Of a stretch of 64,000 nucleotides of DNA, positions 50,481 to 61,000 are shown piece after piece. Source of the DNA: Setophaga petechia (lineage: Eukaryota > Chordata > Aves > Passeriformes > Parulidae); the NCBI GenBank assembly GCA_024362935.1, contig JANCRA010000012.1, forward strand, positions 8,866,001 to 8,930,000, written 5' to 3'. Both the position numbers and the translations under genes were made by a program. Within the stretch, counting starts at the first letter, position 1. Each line of letters begins with the position of its first letter. The notes under the pieces were generated by a model, which saw nothing but the letters and a program-made list of their open reading frames with translations, was not told the origin of the DNA and did not search any database.

Positions 50481-50622
50481 GGCAGATGCTCCGACCATTG
50501 TGCTTTTGCTGTTGCAAATAGAAACACTGCTCACCTCCTCACCTCTCCTCCTCCCCTCGCCAAACAATAAATGCACACCTCAGGGCCCTTCGGCGCTTCC
50601 TGACTCTGCTTCTCTTCTGCAG
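50131..50622 (+). other. ATXN7L1: ATXN7L1 intron 1
   Basis: 492 bp, GT-AG, mostly within the CpG island. It ends in the acceptor tctgcttctcttctgcag. Long open frames on both strands here are artefacts of the GC-rich composition. Confidence 0.85.
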
Positions 50623-50691
50623 GTGTAGATCTGGAAGAGACTGGAAAGGAGGGTGGAAAAAGCAGGGAGGTTATGAGGCTTAATAAAGAAG
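50623..50691 (+). CDS. ATXN7L1: ATXN7L1 coding exon 2
   Basis: 69 nt coding VDLEETGKEGGKSREVMRLN then KE, nearly identical to the human segment. Acceptor ctcttctgcag; donor GAA G / gtaagt (phase 1). The following exon, expected to begin with a DMHLFGHYP-like sequence and to lead into the zinc-binding part, is not found before 64,000. Confidence 0.95.
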
Positions 50692-51974
50692 GTAAGTGGA
50701 TAGTGCTGGCACACCTCTCTCTACCTGTCTGTCTCTTGGTGGTTGTGAGTGACTGTGGTTTGGCCTTGACAGGGTGCTCTGATAGCATATGAATTTCTCT
50801 GCCTTGAAGAACGTTTCAGGGCTGGATACATGCAGATGATTGTCACTGTGTCAACTTCTTTTGAAGTAAGGGTATAACAGGTGTATACATGCCACTGACA
50901 GACGTGGTAAAAGATGAGACAATTTTGAGGCAAAAGACAGCTACACATCAGTGGCCATATTGGATTTTCTTGTGGACCCTGTCCCTTGGTGCAACATTCC
51001 AGTTGCTCATGTGAAGATAAGCATATAAACTTTTAACATTATATTATTATTATTAGCAACTTAGTGGAGATGTTTTCCCTTGCAGTGAGAAAGGGTTTGT
51101 TACCATCTTTGAGTTCTTTCACTTTAGCTCAAATCACATTTTATTCTTCATTTGCACTGCTGAGTGTGACCTACAGTCAGCTGAGCAGCCAGCATCAAAT
51201 ATTATCTTAGGTTACACTAACCCGTGCATATTATGCAAAACCAAATAAAATTAGTCATTTGGGCCATAACTTCTTCTGGTACCGTCCGTGTGAACAGGCA
51301 AACTCCAGGTTAGTGGTATTTGCCAATGTGCCAGGCCTGTCACAGCTCTGTCAGCTGCGAGAGGAGAAACATTTTGTTTGTGATGTGTGCCATTAACATC
51401 ATGTTGAGGTAACACCTAATGCAACTAGTGAAATAGTTCAGGATGCTTTTTCAAGTAGCTTTGTTTTTGTTTCTGTTTCGTTGAGAAAGCGCTGTACGTA
51501 CACAACCTCTCTGTCTTGGGAAATACTTCTTGGGAAGTCAGTTCATAATGAATGATCCCATCATAGTGAAACTTTGGTGTGACTTACTCATGCTGAGAGA
51601 AATCCCACTATTACCTGTAATGTCATTAAATATATTCTGAAATGATGTTAAGTTTCTCATTACATTATAGTTGTATTACACGTGCGTTCGATTTTGAGCA
51701 TCTTGGCAGCTCAAAGGAATCTTATGTTTTCTAAACAAGCTCTTGAAAAAAGAATGAATTAATGAGTAATGTAGATTTGTGTAATAAACTATAAAATTGC
51801 ATGGAGTAGGCATTAAAGTGATTTAAAATACCATAAAACTTCCTTTTTGAAAGACCTTTACAGAGATGCCAAGTTTGATTGTGTTTCTATCTTGCTTCTT
51901 ATGTGCCTGAACCTCTCTGTTTTGTCAGCCCAAAGAAAAGTTAGCAGCAGAACTGGGATTTTCATGAAGTTATG

Positions 51975-52006
51975 TATAGGTAAAAGGTTCAAGGCTTTTA
52001 CCTATA
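51975..52006. repeat. Inverted repeat, 12-bp arms
   Basis: tataggtaaaag (51,975-51,986) and cttttacctata (51,995-52,006) are exact reverse complements around an 8-nt loop, gttcaagg. It lies 4 bp from the large palindrome that follows. Confidence 0.95.
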
Positions 52007-52010
52007 AATA

Positions 52011-52079
52011 TTTTGAATCAACATTACTGATATATGTTGTATGTGACATACAACATATATCAGTAATGTTGATTCAAAA
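52011..52079. repeat. Near-perfect 69-bp palindrome, 34-bp arms, 1-nt spacer
   Basis: Left arm 52,011-52,044 starts ttttgaatcaacattactga; right arm 52,046-52,079 ends tcagtaatgttgattcaaaa. The arms are exact reverse complements for all 34 bases with a single g (52,045) between them. AT-rich and able to extrude as a cruciform. No similarity to a transposon terminus recognised. Confidence 0.97.
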
Positions 52080-55000
52080 GTAATTGAACAAAAATTTTGC
52101 TACTTCAGCTGTGCCTTCATAAGGAGCTTAATTTGTTAAGATAAAATGTTTTGTGCGCAGAAGTCCTTGAACACAAATTCCTGTTATAAGCATGGGACAT
52201 AAAGATTGAAGCATCTCTATTCCTTAGTTATACATAGTATGCAAATTGTTTCCTAGAAAGATTCAGTGTAAATTATCAGTTCTAGTCTTGTTTGGTTTTT
52301 TGGGGGGGTCAGAGACTCCATCAAAGGAACTCTATTTAAACTCACTAACCAGAAAAATTACTTCCAAACAAAGCGTAATGTCATTGCTGACATTATGATC
52401 ATGACAGGTGTGAAGCACTTACTGGCTTTTATAGTACTTATGTCATAATACTGTGTAAAAAAACCAAAATTGACTGTTATATTTAGCAAATAAAAAGCCT
52501 TAGGGATGTTATTGCTTTCAAGTAGTAACTTGTGTTAGATCACTTAGAAAGAACTTCCATGAAGTTTGAATAAATGATATGTATTGAAATATTTCTACTG
52601 TATTCACTTAGGCAGTCTGTTAGTACAGGTGTTTTCACCACACCTCTCTGTGTGTCTGAACACCCGCTGTAAATCTTCCTTGGGCCCCACAGTCTTTAGT
52701 AGTAAAGATGAGGGAAGATTTCAGGAGTTAGATTGGTCTGCAGGAAATTTTCTCATGTATTTGCAGAAATGCTTGTGCTTTTACTCTGACCTTGCTCATG
52801 TGTTGTGTGACATGTTGAATTTTTTGTCTGCTTCGTTCATAGATGAGGGTTGTGGTTATGATAGTTCTGAAAACAAAACCCAACTCCTTTTTTTTACAAT
52901 CTTATCAGCTTGAGTAGACCTTTTTAATGGCATCTGTGGTGCCAGGAAATTGTAAGTGGTGTCTTAGAAAAATCAAATGTTACTTGTAACCTACTTGTAT
53001 CGAGTAACCAGGGGCAACAGATGGACAGGATTTTAAGTATCAAAAATTACTGTCCTGTTTGATAAAGATAGTGTAAAACCTGATCTCTCTGCACTCACTT
53101 ATTATTTGTCTGCACTTCCTCGTCTTTAGTTGATGTGACCAGGTTTGTGCAGGCATCCCTTTGTAAGCAGTTTAGCAAGAAGGCTTTTCAGATGAGTGAA
53201 ACTGTGTGCAGAGCATGGTGGAAGCTAAAGAGTGGGAATATATTGGTTTTCAGACCATGACAAGGTGTTTCACTTCGGTTTTGTAGAAAAACAATGGTGT
53301 TAGGTGGCAAAAAGTGCTTCCAGTTAGCTTGATCCTTGCTTTGCTGCCTCCTTTCTGCTTGTGTACCATGTGTGTTTAGAGTGGTGGGCTGCTCTTCTTC
53401 CTTGTTGTGGCCCAGGAGGGGATGTGGGAGGCAGTGTTTCCTGGAGGTGGGGGCTAGGAGCACTGCCTGCCAAGTCTCTGCCTGCCCAAGGGGTTGCTGC
53501 TTGCATCCCTGGGCAGAGGCTCACAGTGTGACTGTGCTGTTCATTTCTGTAATGCAACAGATGCACCAATGCCGTGTGCCCTGTCTTAGGGATCAAAGTA
53601 AAGACACAGGAGTATTGCCCACTGCTTTCCTTTATTCTGCAGTGTATATGTAGGCAGCATAGAGGGAGAGAAATTTCCTGAATGTTTGTTCAGTTTTCTA
53701 GACAGAATTGCTTTTTGCATGCTGACACTTACTCTGACTTTTCCTATAGCAAATGCATTCTGTCCATGGTTGACTTTTACTGGCACGTGGATTTGTAGAG
53801 AGGGGATTCCAAAGTTCCAAGTGTTCACAGAAAATTAGAAGTTTTTAATGTAAATGTTTGTGCCAGAAAAGAAACCCCAAAACTTATCTGCTTATCTAAT
53901 CAGGAAACAGAAACAGTATTGTGTAACTTATCTGACAAATCACTACCAAGCAACCAGTTTAGCTAAAAGAGGGGTTATCAGAATTAGAGCAGCATTTAGA
54001 ATTTGTGTTGAATTTTAAAAGGTTGAATGGCATATTTGAAGGATTGAAGATTTTCTTGCAGATAGCAGGCATAGTAAAAGAAGTCTGTATTTGAGAGTTT
54101 GTGTTCTGTAAAACATCACAGTTACTGTGTGCCTGAGGCAGGTACAGTGTTCTGTTATTATGAGCCATAACCTGTAGATGATTAGAGATTAATTTGGGAG
54201 GCTTGTGTTTTACTTTATATAATATCTGAGAAAATAATGGAAGAATTGGATTTTTTTTGTTTCATGTACAGAACTTGTATTAATAATTGGTTTAGTAATG
54301 TGCAAGCATTGTTTGCTATGAGTGTTTGTAGATACAGGCTGTAAAGGAGCAAAAGATATCCTTTGAATCTTTGTGAATTACAGCAGAGTTAAATATGACC
54401 TGTGGGATTTAGGTCTGTGTCTGGGTACTTGGTGTCATAGTCAAGTTCACTTTCCCAGTTCAGTGGGTTTGTATTATTGAAGTTTCAATCTGATGATGTG
54501 TGTGTTCTGTCTTGGATAATCTTTTCACTAATCATAGTGATTCATTATTGTTTGACATTAAGAATGTTATGTAAAAAATTCTAATTGTTTTTCTGATTTT
54601 ATGTTATAACATTTTTATTGTTCCACCCCAAACTTGACCATTTTACTTTATGACTTTATGTGGAAACTGGAGTTTTAAATCTATTGGACAATTGTTTACA
54701 GTGTATTTTTTCCTATTTTGACTTCCCATACAAATATCTGACGGAAAGTTTTTTGATAAATCCTTTAGCTACATAAGAACAAAATTAAAGGGATACTGAT
54801 TAGTCTTGCTTTCAGTATCTTTCTAATTCTTCAGAAAAATATCTTGGTGATTTTATTGTTCTTCTTGGAAAAATAAGAAGTTAAGGAGACTAGGTGGTGG
54901 TAAGGAACACTTCTGTAGGGGGGGAAAAGGATGTGACATACAACATTCTACTTTATGAAAAGCAAGAGGAAGAGAGCTAAAATTATTATGGGGAGATTGT

Positions 55001-58000
55001 GAAAGAAGAAAAGACAAAACCAGCTGGTTAATTTAAGCATCGAGATTGGACTTAACTTTTATTCAATTATTATTTATTTTTTGTTTGTTAGTGGTTTTCC
55101 CGTGGTGCTATTTGTCTACTTTATAGAAATACTAAACAAAAGAGAATAAAAACATTCTCATTTTACTTACTGCCTTCATCTTCCACCTTTTTGTGGTAGT
55201 AGGGAAGGTTGGAAAGGGCTGAGAGGGAAAGAAAATTACAACAAGGTTGTAAACACATACTCCAAAAGAAAGAAGTGAGGTTCTTGAATTTAGACCACCA
55301 CAGTTGGTGATTTGGGGTTGGTTTTGGTTTTGCAGTGGGCAACAGAGAGGGTTGAACGTTGTATAATTTTCTGTCTCTTCTCTGTAAGCTAAAATAGTCT
55401 TCCAGAGATACTGATTCTTAAACAAGTGTAATATTCCGTGGTGCTTAATGAATGAAAGTACTGAGAATTGGCAGGGCACAAAACTGTGGCCTGCCAGTGG
55501 TAAGAGACTTTTTCTTACCATTCTTTATACTGGGAATAAGAACAGTAAGCAGAGATCCCCATGGGGTCTTTGTTTAGGATGAGAAATGACAGTGGAATTG
55601 AGTTCTGGTGTGCATTCTGGTGTATAAATGACTGATCAGTTCTATATATGATATCTGGCTCTGATATTTTTATTTTTTCTTATATGGACAGCTTCTGCAA
55701 GGGGGTGGCATGTCTCCTGGTTATGGCTGTCACCTCATTTAATGTATTTCAAGGAATGATGACAGAGGAAGAATGAAACATTATGTATGATAGCGCCCAG
55801 AAATTTTAGTCAGAATTGTAGTTTATCTTCATAGTTACATAGTTATTTTCTGAAACCTGTCCTTTAGTTCTTCAACCCACACACTGGATAAAAGGAGTGG
55901 AGTAATGGTAAAGCTCTCTGATCAGACATTCTGTGTTTTGAATCAAGATTTTGATTTTTTTGAATATGTATCTATAACTGTCGTACTGTAAATGACTTCA
56001 TTAAAAAATCTGATTTTGCTAGGTGCACGTATCTTGATAAAATGCATTGTTTGTGCAACAGTTGTTCTGAAGAGGTTAGATCTCCTGTTGTTTAAGGTAC
56101 CTTTTTTGATTATGTGTGGGGAAACCATGTGTGATTCCCTGTCAACTGACAGCACTGTCACTTAAGGATCTGTCTCTGACATTCCTTTTACTAGTTGTAA
56201 TTTATAACCAGACTTGAGAAAGAGGGAAATTTATGTGTTTACTAGAGGGTACCCTAAGCCCTGCTGTCACTACAGAAAGTAAATGACTTTGTGTATCTAA
56301 TTTTGATTTAGACATAAAAACATGTGTGTGTCTTCTTGTTGATCTGCCTCTGTGTGTAGTTAATAGTTTGTAATAGATGAAATATAGATTTCTGTGTGTT
56401 AAAAAGAGACTATACAAGAGCTGAACCATTTCCACTGTGAAAGGGAGTCATTTCTTTGAAATAGACCTTTTTTCTAGTTAATTAAAAATAGGGACATTAT
56501 CAGGTTCTGTTTTAGCTTTGGGAAAAAAAATACTAGCCATTATACCAAGGCTGAGGTGTATGAATGAGATGAAAGCAGTGGAAAATCCTATGGAAAACAT
56601 TTCAAATTACATATGAAGTTGTGAATCACAGGAGTCCTGTAGGCAGAAAGCATAAGTTTCTCAGAGTCAAAGTGAAAGGTAGTCACTGCGTGCATTACTA
56701 AGAAAGATCACCTTCAGTAAAAATAGTATTGGTGCTATGAGTATTGAAGAGTTACCTCCAATATAAGTTTGTCTGAATGCCATGACTATTCATTATGAAG
56801 AGTGATTTTGGAATAAGTAGCAAGAAAGCTTTTTGGTTTGTATGGGCATGGATTAAACTACTGGATCTTTCTGTCTTCCAAGCTCAGCTTGGTGCAGAAG
56901 TTCTCAGCTTGTCTTTGAAAAAGCTGATTGAGGAGTTAATGGTGCAGGATGCCAGATGAAGCTAGTGTCTTTAAGTAATTAATGTGCAAAAAAAACCCTT
57001 GGCAAATGCTGTCGTGACATAGTAAGGGTGTTTGACAGAGGTCTATTAGCGACTCTATAGCAAGAAATATTGGATGGTTCTCTTGCTGGATGAGAAGGGT
57101 AGAAGCCATGAGAGTAAAAATGGCCCAGTTTTTTATCGCAGTGCTATGCAGCTGACTAAGCTGACTCAAATTGAACCAAGAATCCAGCACAGCTACTTGA
57201 AACTGATGTGGAACAGAGGAAAAGCAGCTATGGCATGAATAATTTTTCTCTTTTTCTCTTCTGTGTCCCATTCTATGGTTGATTTTAAGGGACTGGTTTT
57301 GTCATAACTTTTTGTATGGCTTATTAAAAATCCTGCCTGAAAGCCACTGATGTTGTTGGGGAAGTGAGCTTTCTGATTGCTCTTGGTCTTGTACTTATAG
57401 AAATGTCTTCCTTATTTCTGAAATGTTTTGGTTATTATTCAGTAATTTCATTTTGTATTTTACTGAGTTGTATTAATAATCCATTGCTTAAGCCCAACAC
57501 TATTCCTGTCTCTCTGTTTTCTTGACAGTAATTAGAATTTACAATTATTTGGTCTTCCAGCTGCTGGATTTCTGTCTTCGTGTGTTTACAAAGTGTGTGC
57601 TGTTTGGCAGAAAAAGAAGGGGAGTTTTCCCAGATCAGAAAGAGCATCAGCCAGAAGTAGCAAAGAACTTGCTGACAGAAGTTCCAGGTTCTGCAGAACT
57701 GCTGGTTCCAGTATCTGTCTAGTGCAGTTTCACTTAGTCCACAGGCCCCTCCTGAATCATCTGTGAAACGGAAGCAGTTGTGTTGTGACAGAGCTGTGCA
57801 TGGTACACAGGGGTTAGGCTGCTTCCCTTTCCGTTCCCTGGGAGCAGGTGTTCAGCAGAAGAGACAGAAAACTGACTGATGAAGTAGCATCAAGACATAA
57901 GAATGACTGGTAAAGGGCAAGAGTTTGTGGGGTTTGATTATGTGATCTTCTTTATGTTCTTTATTTTGTTTATATTTGTTTCTATTATACAGTGTTTTAT

Positions 58001-61000
58001 GTTTTCTGTCCAGTCATTCTTTCTCTTCCTTTTCCTACTGCAGGGGACTAGACATAGGGGGCAGGCATAGTCTGGGAATTTGCAATTATATTTGGATTGA
58101 ACACTGGCAATGTCATATCAGTAGTTGTTGAGAAGTTTGCTGGATCAAAATTCTCTTCTCTAGCAAGACAAAAGAGGATGGGACTGGACATCTCCAGTAA
58201 CAGAATAAGGTGACTTGAGCTTGTCATCATTTTGAGCTGAAATGGTCAGAATGGAAGCTGAGATTTAAAGAAATGTAAATCATTATGTGTGTTTACTTTT
58301 TAATCTCTGATAAGTATCCTGTCCTCAGGTGGCTTTCAGGCTGGCCATTTGTGATTGTGCAGATTAGGTAGATTATCAAGTGATAGCATATTCAGGTTTT
58401 TTTTTAAGCTGCTCTCAGTTATGTCTTACTGAGACAGGATGATATGAGGATTTACATCTGAAAAGTTTGTTGGACCCATGCCACCACAGCAAACACTGAC
58501 AGAGCCAAAACCGTATTTGTTTGGGTCTGATAATGGAGATTGTCAGTGGACAATGGTCTGGAAGAATGTAAGTAATTGATCTGTTACTGCAGTGACTAGG
58601 AAGGCAGTATTGTTACTTGCATGATCCTAATGCTTAGCAGCCCCATCAGGCTCTAGATGCTACTCTGCAGGGTACCAGCAAAGGGAGGAAGGGTGTGTGC
58701 TTGTGTTGTGCAATTGTGCTGCAGAGAACTAATTTTTGAATGTGTGACAAAGCAGGAGTTGTACTATTGACAAACAAAAGCACTTAGTTGCTCAGTGTGA
58801 TAGATGGTTGACTTTAGTGACTTTCTTAGAACCATAGCAAGGAAAGCTTTAAAGTGATACTTGGATGGCAATGAAGTAATTTTGCAAGAGCTTAAGAGGT
58901 ATCCTTATTCAGGTGTGGAAATTGGCCTGAATGAAAACACAGGCTGGTTGTTGAAAGCTTTGTAAATTGATACTGACAATGAGAACTAACTAGAAATGTG
59001 AGCAAATGGTGTGACAGCAAGTAGGATGTGGACATTTAGTGTACATGAGACAGAGGAGCCTGGAAAGCAAAGATGAGTTGTTCTCAGTATTCAAATTTGG
59101 AATGGAGGATTGTGCATAGGATGCAGAGAGTAAAACAGTATGACAATACAGGAGAAACTTTAGAAACAATGTGAACAAGCAGGATAATGTTTTTCAACAT
59201 GGAAAATAAGAAAATATAACTAATGTGAGGTGAAGCCTCAGACAAACCTTTAGTTCTGAAGATGTTTGCAGCAGACTTTGTCCTAGGGATGCCCAGGAAG
59301 AAACATTCCGATGTGGATGTAACCTGAATGAGCAGTTTGAGAGAAGCTACTGGCAAAGATGACATAGTACTTTATCATAGTATTTTATATCTGAATGATG
59401 GACAAGTTGATTATGCTGTCCCGGGTGATCAAGAGAGGAGGTGGAGAAAAGAGGATAGGAGTGGTGGGATCTAAATTCTCTTCTGGCTGTATTGAGCTGA
59501 AGCTAACAGCTACTCAGTGGCAAGAGGTGTCAGATAGAATGAGAATTTTTGTTTAGATGTAAATCTACTGTATTTGAGACTGTTCTCAGGAACTGAATGT
59601 AAAATACTCAGACATAAGAGTAGCAGCAAAAGATACATCTCAGTGGAGACCTGCGAGAAGACAAAGGAAGAATAAAGAGCCTGCCAGTACTCTGTGAAGG
59701 GGTTGGTACAGGAAGGATGGGCAGTAGGAGAGGGGAGAGTAATGGAAGTCAGAAACAGAGTTTCAAAAGGAGAAAGGCATCTAATTTTTATGAAGAACAC
59801 ACAAGGAGTATGGGTGATGGAAATGATGAATTTGTGATGTTGCAGTAGTAAAAGGTTTTTAGACATTTTAGTGGGTATAGTTTCACTGTATTGCAAGGGT
59901 CAAATGAAGGAAACTCACACTGAAGTTAGAGACAGAAGTGTAATTTGTTATCAAACAGAGCATAATAAGCTTAGACATAAAAGAAGGAAAGGAAGAGTAA
60001 TGTGGTTAGAGAATCAAGGAGTCAGAAGCAGATTTCCGAGCACAGGAAAGACTGATTGGCTCTTCTGCTGTTCTGTCAGAGTGGGAGGAGAAAGGATATG
60101 TGAGGTATGGGCTGATGAGAGTGAGCCAAGGAGAGAGTAGAACAGATGTGTTTTACATCTATTGTACAAGGAAGAAGGGAGAGCTGTAAGGGAGAGAAAG
60201 AGAGTGGGAAGGGAGAATGTGAAATGGTTATTATGTTTTCTCGCTTTCTCTTGGAATAAATATTTGCATTCTATTGCTGAGAAAGAAATAGATACAAAAG
60301 AAAAGGTTTGAGGAGTGAGTCAAAAGTAGGAAGAAAAAAGGCTGAAATTGCAGGTGTGGGTTCAGCTCAACTGGAGGAATGGCACAGATTAGTAAGCAGC
60401 AGGAGAGAGGGAGAGAAAATGTGCGATAACCTCATTTTCAGACTGGTTCTCTTTTCCACTGCAAATTCTAGGACAGGCGAGAATATAGCAAAGAAAATGG
60501 ATGTTTAAGACAAGAGTGAGTTCAGAAGTGGTGGAGTTGGACCTAGTATTAGCAAGCAGAGCAAAAACCATCACAGAAAAAGTAAAAAGCTCTTCAAGGA
60601 GAGAGAAGAGTGTGTGGTCATATCTATCACATAGCATGATGGACATGAAAGTAGTAGTTCTGTTCCTTCCTGCAGTGCATCATAAGTAGTCTTAATTGTC
60701 TACATGATCTGTCACATACTGAAACTGACTTGTGCTTCCTGCTTCCAGAGCTGAGCCAAGGCCACAGGATTGCATTATCGTGGACTGGGCGCCGGGTAAT
60801 GTGGTACTGCTCAGGGTGTATCAGGGTGAGAGCTTGGGCACGGTGCTGCGGTAACCATGGGTGAATGGCTTGTGCTTGTCTCGCAGGGCAGAGCAGCTTG
60901 CTCCTGTCTACATGCTACAGGCAGGCATGCTTTATGATACAGCACTTTTTGTTTTTCTGAGAAAGCAGGACAGTAATTTTAGAGGGGTTAGATGGAATGG

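Noticed and set aside
49408..50628. Many long open frames on both strands of the CpG island.
   Set aside because: Stop codons are rare in such GC-rich DNA. Only the frame beginning at 50,016 matches a known protein and joins to exon 2.
52011..52079. The palindrome as a microRNA precursor.
   Set aside because: A 1-nt loop and perfect pairing are not how pre-miRNAs are built; a real precursor has a larger loop and bulges.
57514..57722. Open stretch after a fair acceptor (ttttcttgacag) in the ATXN7L1 intron, considered as the next exon.
   Set aside because: The translation does not resemble ATXN7L1 or another family I recognise, and no donor follows in frame.
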